A stretch of 64,000 bases of DNA from assembly GCF_002423035.1 (NCBI RefSeq), contig NZ_DIUM01000021.1, forward strand, positions 62,001 through 126,000, in the 5' to 3' direction. Below, piece after piece: positions 6,213 through 14,898 of this stretch. The stretch's first letter is position 1; each line of letters opens with the position of its first letter. This DNA comes from Thiocapsa sp. UBA6158. Lineage in GTDB: Bacteria > Pseudomonadota > Gammaproteobacteria > Chromatiales > Chromatiaceae. The position numbers were made by a program, and so were the translations under genes. The notes beneath the pieces are model-generated. The model did no database searches and was not told the origin of the DNA. It was given only the letters and a program-made list of their open reading frames with translations.

Positions 6213-8891
6213 ATGACGACGAAGACATCTGTTCGGTGGATGCTCATGGTCCTCGTCTTGACAGGAGGTTTGATCGCCGCCGGCATTGCGGCGGAATCCG
6301 GGGAAGATTTGAATGCGTCCCCGCTTCTTTTTAAAGACTTTTCGGGTTCTGACGTCGTAGAGACACAAGACGGCGCTGTCGGCCGCTACATCGTGTTGTT
6401 TCGAGATTCGGCGTTTAGTGTTTCCGCTCTATCGGCGGGTAACCTGGAGAGCGAGGTTGCGAGCCTAAGCCGGTCCCTCGCTCAGCGATATGGCGCCAAG
6501 GTCCAGGCGCAGTGGAGCAACGCGCTCACCGGCATGGCGGTGGAGATGACCGCTAAAGCGGCTGCGGCCCTCGCCAAGGATCCCCGTGTGCTGCTGGTCG
6601 AGGAAGATGTCCCGATGTCCATCGACGGTGTCCAAAGTCCCGCAACCTGGGGCTTGGACCGGGTCGACCAGCGTGATCTTCCGCTGAACAACAGCTATTT
6701 CTACGCGAACGGCGGCGATGTCGTCACGGCCTACATCATCGATACCGGTATCCGAATCACGCACGCTGAGTTTGGCGGCAGGGCCACCTGGGGCGCCAAT
6801 TTTGTCGACAGCATCGACACCGATTGTCAAAGTCACGGTACCCACGTCGCCGGCACGGTAGGCGGTAACACCTACGGTATCGCCAAGAATGTGGCGTTGG
6901 TTGCCGTAAAGGTCCTTGACTGCAACGGTTCCGGGCTAACGTCGGGTGTCATTTCCGGAGTCGACTGGGTTATCGCGAACAAGCAACTCCCTGCGGTTGC
7001 AAACATGAGCCTGGGCGGATCATATTCGGCGTCGCTGAATCTAGCTGTTAAGCGGGCGATCGATTCGGGCATTACGGTTGTCGCCGCAGCTGGAAACGAC
7101 AACGAAAATGCCTGCAGCGGCTCTCCTGCATCTACTCCGGAAGCACTTACGGTTGGTGCGACCACACCCACCGATGGGCGCGCTTCTTTTTCGAACTGGG
7201 GCACCTGTCTGGATCTCTTCGCGCCTGGTGAAGGGATCACCTCGGCTTCGATATCGAGCGATACGGCAACCAGCGTGAAGAACGGGACTTCAATGGCAGC
7301 TCCTCATGTTGCCGGCGCCGCGGCCCTCTACCTCCATACGGATCCCGGGGCGTCCCCGGCTGAAGTGGCCAGCGCATTGAACACCAACGCGACCGCTGGC
7401 AAGGTTGCGAACCCGGCCACCGGCTCCCCCAATCGGCTGCTCTTCACCGGATCCGACAACTCCGTTGGCCTCACCGTCGGAAAAGCAGGATTGGGTATGG
7501 TCAGGAGCTCACCTGCCGGTATCGATTGCGGTGCGACCTGCAGCGCTAGGTTTGCGCGGAATACCCGCGTTGTTCTAACTGCCCAACCTGCCTCCGGTTA
7601 CACCTTCTCCGGTTGGTCTGGAAACTGCTCCGGAACCGCGACGACTTGCACTCTCTCGATGAACGCCGAGAAGTCGGTGACCGCAACATTCGTCGATCCG
7701 CACGGAGCTAGTGAAGTATTTCCCGCGGGTGGCGTGTGGCCTGTCGGCTTCACGACTCCCTCGAGCTCACGGGCGGTGTGGAACATCGTGACCTCGCCGG
7801 TCACTGAAGGTCGATACAGTTTGCGATCCGGGACCATTCGCGACAACCAGGCCAGTTCGATCGAAGTTACGGACACCTTTGCCGCGGGAACTGTGTCGTT
7901 TGACTGGACGGTCTCCAGCGAGATCTACTTCGATGGAATCGTCTTTTCCGTCGATGGCCGATCCATCGCCAGCCTATCAGGATGTAGCACATGGTCCCCG
8001 AGCTGTTGGCGGTCTTACAGCTATCGGCTTCCCGCGGGACGGCATACCCTGAGGTGGTCTTATCAGAAGGATTTCAGCGCCACACACGGGCTCGATGCGG
8101 GCTGGCTGGACAATCTGGTGATGCCTGCGAGGGCAGGGGATGCGAACATCAATGCCGCTGTGTTGCCCTACGCTCGCGCCGTGGCGATCGGGCAGACCGC
8201 CACGGCGTTTGCCAGTGTCGTCAACGGCGGAAACACAACTGCAAGGGGTTGCAGGTTGGCCTTGCCGAGCGGTATCCCCGCGACCTTCAGCTACCAGACG
8301 ACGAATGCGGGCAATGTCCTAGTCGGCGCCCCGAATACTCCGGTTGATATTGCTCCCAGGGCGACGCAGGGCTTTGTGTTCGCGATCACGCCGACAGCGG
8401 CTATGGCGGCGAGGGAGATCGCGCTCGTGTTCGACTGTGACAATACCGCTCCGGCGCCGAGCAGGGCCGGTCTCAATACCTTCATCCTCTCTGCAGCAGC
8501 GGTTGCACCGCCCGACCTTCTCGCCATTGGCGTAACGCAGAGCGGGGACGGCGTGGTCTGGCTGCCGAGTCGCACCGGCACCGGACTATTCGCGGTGGCT
8601 GCGGTCAACATCGGCAGCGGTGGGATGGTGACGGTCAGCCCCGATGATGGTGGGCGCCGCTTGCCTGTTGGGCTTCAGGTCTGCGAAACGAATCCGAGTG
8701 GTGCCTGGTTGAGTTGCGGTACTAGTCTTACCCGAATGGTCGCTGCCAATCAAACGGTCTATTACACGGTACTGGCCACCGGCAGGGGGCAGCCCATCGC
8801 GTTTGATCCGGCCAACAATCGGCTCTTTCTGCGATTCCGGGCAGGGGGAACGACTGTGGGGGCGTCCAATGTCGCGGTAACTGCGCGCTAA
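6213..8891 (+). CDS. Secreted subtilisin-like serine protease (peptidase S8) with C-terminal beta-rich modules
   Basis: The 892-residue protein begins with a Sec signal (MTTKTSVRWMLMVLVL, then a hydrophobic run ending in GIAA). An inhibitor-I9-like propeptide follows (about 45-125, from GRYIVLFRDSAF). The S8 domain has the triad Asp177 in YIIDTGI, His208 in SHGTHVAGT and Ser360 in GTSMAAPHVAG, with the oxyanion Asn in AAAGNDNE. After it come a bacterial repeat module (about 420-495, with SGWSGN and TCTLSMNAEKSVTATF), a MAM/concanavalin-like beta module and a further beta domain to the end. ATG 6213 has a good ribosome site. A paralogue with the same front half lies at 23440-27177. There is no autotransporter or PEP/IPTL-CTERM tail, so export beyond the periplasm is unexplained. 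Confidence 0.9.
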   Translation: MTTKTSVRWMLMVLVLTGGLIAAGIAAESGEDLNASPLLFKDFSGSDVVETQDGAVGRYIVLFRDSAFSVSALSAGNLESEVASLSRSLAQRYGAKVQAQWSNALTGMAVEMTAKAAAALAKDPRVLLVEEDVPMSIDGVQSPATWGLDRVDQRDLPLNNSYFYANGGDVVTAYIIDTGIRITHAEFGGRATWGANFVDSIDTDCQSHGTHVAGTVGGNTYGIAKNVALVAVKVLDCNGSGLTSGVISGVDWVIANKQLPAVANMSLGGSYSASLNLAVKRAIDSGITVVAAAGNDNENACSGSPASTPEALTVGATTPTDGRASFSNWGTCLDLFAPGEGITSASISSDTATSVKNGTSMAAPHVAGAAALYLHTDPGASPAEVASALNTNATAGKVANPATGSPNRLLFTGSDNSVGLTVGKAGLGMVRSSPAGIDCGATCSARFARNTRVVLTAQPASGYTFSGWSGNCSGTATTCTLSMNAEKSVTATFVDPHGASEVFPAGGVWPVGFTTPSSSRAVWNIVTSPVTEGRYSLRSGTIRDNQASSIEVTDTFAAGTVSFDWTVSSEIYFDGIVFSVDGRSIASLSGCSTWSPSCWRSYSYRLPAGRHTLRWSYQKDFSATHGLDAGWLDNLVMPARAGDANINAAVLPYARAVAIGQTATAFASVVNGGNTTARGCRLALPSGIPATFSYQTTNAGNVLVGAPNTPVDIAPRATQGFVFAITPTAAMAAREIALVFDCDNTAPAPSRAGLNTFILSAAAVAPPDLLAIGVTQSGDGVVWLPSRTGTGLFAVAAVNIGSGGMVTVSPDDGGRRLPVGLQVCETNPSGAWLSCGTSLTRMVAANQTVYYTVLATGRGQPIAFDPANNRLFLRFRAGGTTVGASNVAVTAR

Positions 8892-8904
8892 CGTCCGAGC
8901 GCGC

Positions 8905-8954
8905 GCGATGCTCCGCCGAACCCGGTTGTTTTTACCGGTCGGCGGTCGCATCGC
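8905..8954 (+). terminator. Imperfect hairpin after the protease gene
   Basis: GCGATGC and CCGCCGA pair with TCGGCGG and GCATCGC across 8905-8954, and an inner CCGGT/ACCGG stem closes a T-rich loop. It begins 13 bp past the protease stop. A downstream T tract is absent, so it may stabilise the 3' end of the message rather than terminate transcription. Confidence 0.5.
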
Positions 8955-9030
8955 TCGATACATAGCGGGCTACCGTTTCCAGGGGCTGGCCAGTCATGAG
9001 CCGACCCACAAGCTTGTGTGAGGATTGCGG

Positions 9031-11127
9031 ATGAAGATTGACTGGACGCCGGCTTCGCCTCGAAATTTCGCCTGTCCGGTCTGCCTTTCGGACGGTGCAA
9101 AGCGGTCGGTGCTTGCGGTCGCGTCGCCGTTCAATGCCGGAGATCTCTTGCGACTCCACGCCTGCGATGTGTGTGGAACGCTCAGCTTTCCGGGTTTAAA
9201 GCCGCCGGCCTACGAGGACGGCGCGGTGGCGGAGGATGCCGATGCCAACGCGCCCCTCTCGCAGGGCGCCATCAAGTTCTATGTCGAGCAGGGTGCGGCG
9301 CCCGACACTATGGTCGAGCCCCTGTTTTGGTTCGATCACGCAGGCATCAAGCGTTATGCGGAGGTCGGCTGCGGCTTCGGGTTCGGTTTGGACTTCGCTC
9401 GTGAGGCACTCGGCTGGGAGGTCCGCGGCTTCGATCCATCGCCGCTTGCGCGCGCCGGCCGACGTCTCCTGGATCTTCCGGTGACCTTAGACTATCTCGG
9501 TCCGGAGACCTTGCGCGGCGAGGCGCCGGTCGACGTACTGTTGGCCTCCGAGGTCATCGAGCATGTCGTGGATCCACACCGATTTCTGGACGACATCACC
9601 CCGCCCTTGGCCCCGGACGGCTGGCTGGTGATCAGCACCCCTAATGCCGCTGGTGTCCATCGGGATGCGTCTCCCGGCGCGCTGCTGCCGATTTTGACCC
9701 CCGGTTATCATCTGGTGCTCTTCAGCGAGACGGCGCTGCGCCGGCTGCTCGAGATACATGGATTTACGCAGGTCGAGATCCGAGCGTCTGAGACGAATCT
9801 CACGGCGCTTGCTTGCCGTCGTTCCCGGTCGTGCGACCTCTCTCGGACACTCGACCGGGCGCTCTACCGGGACTATCTAAAGCGCCGACTCGGCGCCCTG
9901 GATTGGGACGAGCCGCTCGCACACGGCTTTTCCGGGCGATTGATCAAGGAGCATGTCAACGCGGGCAACATCGAGCCCGCGCGGGCGGAACTCCGCCGTT
10001 TGGCCGACTGCTACCGGCGTCTTTACGACATCGATCTCGATCGTCCCGAGTCGGTCCTGGCCGAACCGACCGCAATCGAGAGTTTCGCCCACTTCGCCGC
10101 CGCGATCCCGGCGAATCTCTGTGGTTTGGCCTATCGAAGCGCCTTCATCGCGCTGCATCATGCGACGGATCCCGCACATGCGCTGGCGTATTTCGAGCTC
10201 GGCGAACGCGCCGGGTCCGCCCTGCGCAATGCCCTGCAGTCGATCGGCTCGGACGACGGCGAGACCGAGCACCTCGTCGATCTGTGCCGACTAGGCGCGC
10301 TTGAGTCTGCGATCCGCATAGCCCCGTCCGAGGCGTCCGGGCGTTTGAAGGCGGTCCGCGAGGCATTTGTCGGAGCCAACGGCGCTGACGTGTGCGCATC
10401 GCATCGCTTCGAGGGCGGGCTCGAACGCTGTTTCGTCGACCTCGTTTTCGCTGGATCTTACGCAGCGGCGAATGCCTTGGCGGATGCGCGTGGCACGACC
10501 GGGGGCAACGCACCGGAGGTTTTCGGCCGGGAGTCAGGCGAGGCGCTGGACTCGGCAGCGCTCGACCTCGCCCGCTCCTGTCACGCCCGCGGCCTACTGG
10601 CCCTGAACGATCGAAACGATGCGGCGGCAGCGCTGCCTTGGTTCCGCGCCGCCGGCGAGCACCTTCGCGCCGCACCCCTCTCCGACAGCGCGCTCGGCGC
10701 GCTTGCCGGAGCCATCGAAATGGCCCGCCTGTCGGCGCGAGCGGTGGTTGAACCCGCGGACGCCGCACTGGAATGTGCGGAGCGCCTGGCTGTGGACGCA
10801 TCACCCGCACCGCAGCTCTTCGGCCTCTGCTGCGAGGTCTTCCAGCGCCTGATCCACGGCGCGTTCTACGCCGAAGCCGCGAGGCTCGAGCCCGTCATCA
10901 CGCGCCACCTGCGCCACGCACCCGAGATGCTGTCGGCAGAGCTAGCCTTCGTGCTCGGGATTTTCGCCCTGAATCATGCCCTGTCCCCGGCCGACGCCTT
11001 GGGGTGGTTTGCGCAAGCGGCGCAGTTGACCCCTCCCGAGCACCCGCTGAACGAACTCGCCCTGTCCCATGCACGCCGCGCCGAGGCGGCAGTCGGCATG
11101 GGCGCAGAGTCGCGTACATCCAAGTAA
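9031..11127 (+). CDS. SAM-dependent methyltransferase with zinc-ribbon start and helical-repeat C-terminus
   Basis: In 698 residues there is first a paired-Cys ribbon (CPVCL near 15-18 and CDVCG near 46-50). A class I Rossmann methyltransferase follows, with motif I EVGCGFGFG at about 111-119, motif II acidic GFDPSP, and EVIEHVVDPHRFL and LVISTPNAAGVH further on. The remaining 400 residues are Ala/Leu-rich helical pairs that look like TPR-type repeats. Related proteins are frequent in sugar and surface-glycan loci, where they methylate sugars, but the substrate here is unknown. The ATG is preceded by TGAGGA six bases away. An RgpF-like gene follows 30 bp later on the same strand. Confidence 0.85.
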   Translation: MKIDWTPASPRNFACPVCLSDGAKRSVLAVASPFNAGDLLRLHACDVCGTLSFPGLKPPAYEDGAVAEDADANAPLSQGAIKFYVEQGAAPDTMVEPLFWFDHAGIKRYAEVGCGFGFGLDFAREALGWEVRGFDPSPLARAGRRLLDLPVTLDYLGPETLRGEAPVDVLLASEVIEHVVDPHRFLDDITPPLAPDGWLVISTPNAAGVHRDASPGALLPILTPGYHLVLFSETALRRLLEIHGFTQVEIRASETNLTALACRRSRSCDLSRTLDRALYRDYLKRRLGALDWDEPLAHGFSGRLIKEHVNAGNIEPARAELRRLADCYRRLYDIDLDRPESVLAEPTAIESFAHFAAAIPANLCGLAYRSAFIALHHATDPAHALAYFELGERAGSALRNALQSIGSDDGETEHLVDLCRLGALESAIRIAPSEASGRLKAVREAFVGANGADVCASHRFEGGLERCFVDLVFAGSYAAANALADARGTTGGNAPEVFGRESGEALDSAALDLARSCHARGLLALNDRNDAAAALPWFRAAGEHLRAAPLSDSALGALAGAIEMARLSARAVVEPADAALECAERLAVDASPAPQLFGLCCEVFQRLIHGAFYAEAARLEPVITRHLRHAPEMLSAELAFVLGIFALNHALSPADALGWFAQAAQLTPPEHPLNELALSHARRAEAAVGMGAESRTSK

Positions 11128-11157
11128 CTCGAGCCACGCAGTAAGAAAGGATCCCTT

Positions 11158-12192
11158 ATGGGTTTGCGCGAATTCCGTCAAGCGCTCGGCAGGCGCCGAC
11201 TCGGCAACTTCATCGAGCATCGAGCCTGTTGGATGCGAGTGCGGCTGGCCCGGGATCCGAGTTGGGTCGTGCAGCGTTGGGACGGCGAGCGAGGACTGCG
11301 CGAGTCCAAGCGGATCGCCGTCTTCGTGCATTACGACGACAAGGGTCTGGTACACCCCTACATCCTCTTCCATTTGGAGCAGTTGCGAAAGGCCGGCTAC
11401 AGCATCTTGTTCGTGACCAACAGCCCTCTGCTCTTGCCAGCGGCCATCGATGTCTTGAAGGCGCGCTGCGGCTTGATCCTGCTGCGGCGTAATCGGGGAT
11501 ATGATTTCGGGGCCTACAAGGACGCGTTGCGGGAGATCCCGGACCTCGCCGCACTCGACAGTCTGATCCTCGCCAACGACAGCGTCTACGGACCCTTTCA
11601 TGACTTGGGCGACCTACTGGGTCGAGCCGACCCGAATCAGGCCGATATCTGGGGAATTACGGATAATTTTGAGCATCATTACCATCTCCAGAGTTATTTT
11701 CTGCTGCTCCATCCACCTGCTTTGGCGGCGACCGAGTTTCAGCGGTTCTGGAAGGATGTCTGTTACGCACAGACAAAAGAGTTGGTCGTGCATCATCACG
11801 AGATCGGGTTCTCGCGGCGTATGTTGTCCGCCGGACTGCAATTGGAAGCGCTGTACCCCTATCGCATGGTGGCGATGGATCTGCTTGAGGATCTGGAATG
11901 CCGCTCGCTGGAAAACCCCGACTGGGCCGCCCGTCTTCCGCAACGGGACTATCTCAAATGGTTTCACAAGACATTGATGGCCGGTATTCCTTTGAATCCA
12001 AGCCACTTCTTCTGGGAGCCCCTGTTGCGCCGGCATGGCTACCCCTTCCTGAAGCGCGAGCTGCTCACGCGCAATCCCTGCGGCGTGCCGATGACCCAAT
12101 ATTGGGAGTCCGTTGTTCGCCAGGTCAGCGGATACGATACCCGCTTGATCTCCCGACACCTACAGCATGTCCTGCATAACCGCTGCGTCTGA
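11158..12192 (+). CDS. RgpF-like (rhamnan synthesis F family) protein
   Basis: The 344-residue protein has the sequence pattern of the RgpF family. It includes FVHYDDKGLVHPYILFHLEQL near the start, ILFVTNS, RRNRGYDFGAYKDAL and LILANDSVYGPFHDL, followed by a HHHEIGFSRRML segment. RgpF proteins take part in rhamnose-containing polysaccharide assembly. Their exact reaction is less certain, but a glycosyltransferase role is assumed. A GAAAGGA ribosome site precedes the ATG. It forms an apparent operon with the methyltransferase upstream. The 199 bp to the next gene hold no gene that I can recognise. Confidence 0.85.
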   Translation: MGLREFRQALGRRRLGNFIEHRACWMRVRLARDPSWVVQRWDGERGLRESKRIAVFVHYDDKGLVHPYILFHLEQLRKAGYSILFVTNSPLLLPAAIDVLKARCGLILLRRNRGYDFGAYKDALREIPDLAALDSLILANDSVYGPFHDLGDLLGRADPNQADIWGITDNFEHHYHLQSYFLLLHPPALAATEFQRFWKDVCYAQTKELVVHHHEIGFSRRMLSAGLQLEALYPYRMVAMDLLEDLECRSLENPDWAARLPQRDYLKWFHKTLMAGIPLNPSHFFWEPLLRRHGYPFLKRELLTRNPCGVPMTQYWESVVRQVSGYDTRLISRHLQHVLHNRCV

Positions 12193-12391
12193 CGGCCGGA
12201 TAGCTTGCGGATTTGAGCGCGCCGCGCTTGTGATCGACACGAGGTCGACGACTCTCTACCTGATCACATCTCCAAGAGCGACGACGCCTCGGCATGCCCG
12301 CACCCAACAGAATGCGGCATTCTTGACTTGAAAAGATCTCGCGGAACAGCTGCCCTCGTGCCGCCGCGATACAAAATACGGAAGCAGCCCG

Positions 12392-12901
12392 ATGATTAGA
12401 TTCATTTTGACGTTTTTCCTAATCGTCATTGTCCTTTTGGTCGCCGAACTGTCGTCGCCGGTGCAAGAGGCTTTCGTTTTGCCGTTTACGTCTGCGATAA
12501 GCCACGTTAGTGCGTGGATCATGCAGGCCTTTGACGATCAAGTTCGCGCCCAGGGCAAGCTGATCTGGGACCAAGCATCCGGGTTCGCAGTCTCGATCGA
12601 AGCCGGTTGCAACGGCGTCGAAGCGGGAATCGTGCTCGTCGCCGCTATGTTGGCTTTCCCCGCTTCGTGGCGACAGAGGGCAATTGGTATCGCGCTTGGA
12701 CTACTGACGGTTCAGGCGCTGAATTTAATAAGAATAATTAGCCTATTTTATCTAGGACAATGGAATCAGACTTTTTTTGAATGGGCGCATCTCTACTTGT
12801 GGCAGGCATTGATCATGCTCGATGTACTTTTGGTGTTTTTGGTCTGGTTGCGTTGGATATCGGGGCAGCACCATGGAGATCGCTCGCATGGCTTGGCGTG
12901 A
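12392..12901 (+). CDS. xrtH: Exosortase H (IPTLxxWG-CTERM-type sorting transpeptidase)
   Basis: This 169-residue multi-spanning membrane protein has the three invariant exosortase residues in order: Cys73 in EAGCNGVEA, Arg114 in LNLIRIISLF and His133 in FFEWAHLYLWQ. The short length and the N-terminal arrangement match the compact XrtH subfamily, which acts on proteins ending in an IPTL-type tail, a membrane helix and basic residues. Exosortases are thought to cleave such tails at the membrane and attach the protein to a surface glycan or lipid. The next gene starts inside this one and encodes the usual associated membrane protein. No IPTL-CTERM substrate was found in the window. Base composition is more AT-rich than average. 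Confidence 0.85.
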   Translation: MIRFILTFFLIVIVLLVAELSSPVQEAFVLPFTSAISHVSAWIMQAFDDQVRAQGKLIWDQASGFAVSIEAGCNGVEAGIVLVAAMLAFPASWRQRAIGIALGLLTVQALNLIRIISLFYLGQWNQTFFEWAHLYLWQALIMLDVLLVFLVWLRWISGQHHGDRSHGLA

Positions 12902-13526
12902 TCTCAGCTTACTCACTCGCTTTACGGTTTACACATTGCTATGGCTTCCGGTCTGCTTTGCAGCCTGGTACTTCCTCTCGATCTTATCGATTCTGCCGCT
13001 GTCCTCGCTTATGGACGTCATCATGACCAACGTCTATCCGCAGCTGATCGGAGGTGTTCGATCCAATGGTAATGAGTTATTAGTCCAAACCTTCATGGCT
13101 ATACCGAACCCTCAGGTGCCGGGCGGACCCGATGTCGCTGCTGTCTTTAAAGTAAACCCGCTGCCGTATGGGTATGGTATTCCAATGTACACTGCATTGG
13201 TGCTCGCGTCGCCGATTCATGTCAGAGAGAAGGCTTGGCGATGGGCTGTCGGCCTGTGGATACTCGGTCTGGTACAGACATTCGGTGTGGCGACAAACAT
13301 CATCAAAATCCTGGCCTTCCAGATGGGAGAGGGTGCCCGTGAGCGTCTTGGTTTCTCGCCGTTGGCCTACGAAGGCGTCGCGATCGCGTATCAGATCGGA
13401 TACCTGATCCTGCCGGCAGTCTCTCCGATCCTTATTTGGGTCTGGCAGTTCCGGGGGTTCGTTTCGACTTTAACAGAGTCACCTTCATCTCGTTCAAAAG
13501 CGCCATGGTTGCGCAAGGGAGCCTAA
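12873..13526 (+). CDS. Exosortase H-associated membrane protein
   Basis: The 217-residue protein has about four membrane helices and a large periplasmic-looking loop in between (roughly residues 45-105, containing PNPQVPGGPDVAAVFKVNPL). It overlaps xrtH by 29 bases. I chose MEIARMAWRDL as start because the upstream frame is the shadow of xrtH. The GYGIPMYTALVLASP segment and the Phe/Trp-rich C-terminal helix fit the membrane protein that regularly accompanies XrtH. Its role is unknown. It may present substrates or the lipid partner to the exosortase. Confidence 0.75.
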   Translation: MEIARMAWRDLSLLTRFTVYTLLWLPVCFAAWYFLSILSILPLSSLMDVIMTNVYPQLIGGVRSNGNELLVQTFMAIPNPQVPGGPDVAAVFKVNPLPYGYGIPMYTALVLASPIHVREKAWRWAVGLWILGLVQTFGVATNIIKILAFQMGEGARERLGFSPLAYEGVAIAYQIGYLILPAVSPILIWVWQFRGFVSTLTESPSSRSKAPWLRKGA

Positions 13527-13669
13527 TACGCATCTCGGTTTCCAATGATTTCCTTGCTGCCCGAGATACTCAGTCGCTCCGCAGCTTAGGGTTTCGCCGT
13601 TTCGATGGAAGTGTACTGATCCTGAGTCCGGAATCAGCCGCAATTGATAGTCGGGAGTTCAGGTCGTGA
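13505..13669 (+). CDS. Small hypothetical ORF between XrtH partner and membrane protein
   Basis: This 54-codon ORF starts inside the end of the preceding gene and its TGA overlaps the GTG of the next gene (GTGA at 13666-13669). It would fill an otherwise empty 139-bp gap in a tightly packed series. The peptide is soluble, with LRSLGFRRFDGSVLILSPES towards the end. No family is recognised. Coupling on both sides is the only argument that it is real. Confidence 0.35.
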   Translation: MVAQGSLIRISVSNDFLAARDTQSLRSLGFRRFDGSVLILSPESAAIDSREFRS

Positions 13670-14898
13670 AAGAGTCGCTCATGTCCGGCATGGTAGGGGT
13701 TTCGTCCAAGTGGTGGTTTCTGTTCTGCGTCTTGAGCGTCTGCGGATTCATGGCCGTTGCATGGATCGCGGGGGTCCTGAGCTCCCTTCCGGAGGGACGA
13801 AGCGGTCACGTCGTGGAGTGGCAGGCTGCCGATCTTCGTCACGCCCCCGGTTCCGGTTCCAGCATTCCGGGAGCTTATCGGCTGGTGCTTGATACGCAGG
13901 GTCGAGCTTTGCTGCCACTGCCTCTAGCGGACCTGTCGGCTGACGCCTACAGGTTTCTCACGATCGAGGCGGAGAGCGTGAGGAGTTTGACGCACGCCGT
14001 TCTATTGTGGTCCGTCAGATCCAGGCATGACCCACTATTCATTCAGCAAAGTCCGCCAATTGGCCCGCTGCAGCAGGCGTCACTCCCGATCTATGGCTGG
14101 TCCGGGATTTGGCTTGATCTGAGTAGCCTGCCCGAATGGTCGGGTGACCTGGCCCGCGTGGGTATTGCTCTGCAAGGGCCCCCCGGCGCGGAAATATCGA
14201 TTCATCAGGTGCGCCTTGCGCCTGATACAATGGCTAACCGACTTGCATGGTTCTTCGCAGGTTGGGCTCGATATGACCCGTTGGCGCAGTGGTCGATCAA
14301 CGTATTCAAGGGAAATGGCATCGACCCGCCCATCAAATTTCGTATGCCCTTCGTTGTCACGTTTCTCGCTGTTGGACTCTTGTTGTATGGGCTCCTGCTG
14401 GTCTCGCGGCGTTTCCGACCGCCGTTTGATTGGCGTGTCGCCGGGGGATTACTGTTAATTGCCTGGTTCGCGCTGGATGCGCCATGGCAGTGGCAGCTAT
14501 GGCGACAGGCTATGGACGCTGAAAAAGCGTTTGCGGGAAAAACACAAGGCGAAAAGGCTCTGAGTGGTCCAGACGCTTCGATCTATCAGTTGACCCAAGG
14601 GGTTTACCCTCTTCTTGGGCCGCCGCCTGCGCGAGTCTTCATTGCGACCTCGCAGGAGTATCTCGGCCTTCGTGCGGCGTATCGTTTGTACCCGCATAAT
14701 CCTTACTGGGCCCGCGGTCGCGTAAACGAGCTCCCATCGGCGAATCAGTTGAAGCCGGGAGATTTCGTGCTGACGCTTCGCTCGACGGTCGTCAAATATG
14801 AACCGGAGTCAGGCGAGCTAAAGTGGCCGGATGATCAGCGGATCTCTGCGGAGCCTTTGTACGCGGATCCCACCGGTCAGTTGTATCGGGTGCACTAA
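13666..14898 (+). CDS. Membrane-anchored protein of unknown function in the exosortase H cluster
   Basis: The 410-residue protein has a transmembrane helix near residues 16-40. A large extracytoplasmic beta-rich region of about 180 residues follows (with YRLVLDTQGRALLPLPL and GWSGIWLDLSSLP), then two helices around residues 226-275 and a second soluble domain of about 130 residues. The outer region resembles carbohydrate-binding beta-sandwiches in general pattern only. It begins with GTG and shares one base at 14898 with the next gene. I do not recognise the family. Its place between xrtH and glycosyltransferases suggests a glycan or substrate handling role. Confidence 0.65.
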   Translation: MKESLMSGMVGVSSKWWFLFCVLSVCGFMAVAWIAGVLSSLPEGRSGHVVEWQAADLRHAPGSGSSIPGAYRLVLDTQGRALLPLPLADLSADAYRFLTIEAESVRSLTHAVLLWSVRSRHDPLFIQQSPPIGPLQQASLPIYGWSGIWLDLSSLPEWSGDLARVGIALQGPPGAEISIHQVRLAPDTMANRLAWFFAGWARYDPLAQWSINVFKGNGIDPPIKFRMPFVVTFLAVGLLLYGLLLVSRRFRPPFDWRVAGGLLLIAWFALDAPWQWQLWRQAMDAEKAFAGKTQGEKALSGPDASIYQLTQGVYPLLGPPPARVFIATSQEYLGLRAAYRLYPHNPYWARGRVNELPSANQLKPGDFVLTLRSTVVKYEPESGELKWPDDQRISAEPLYADPTGQLYRVH

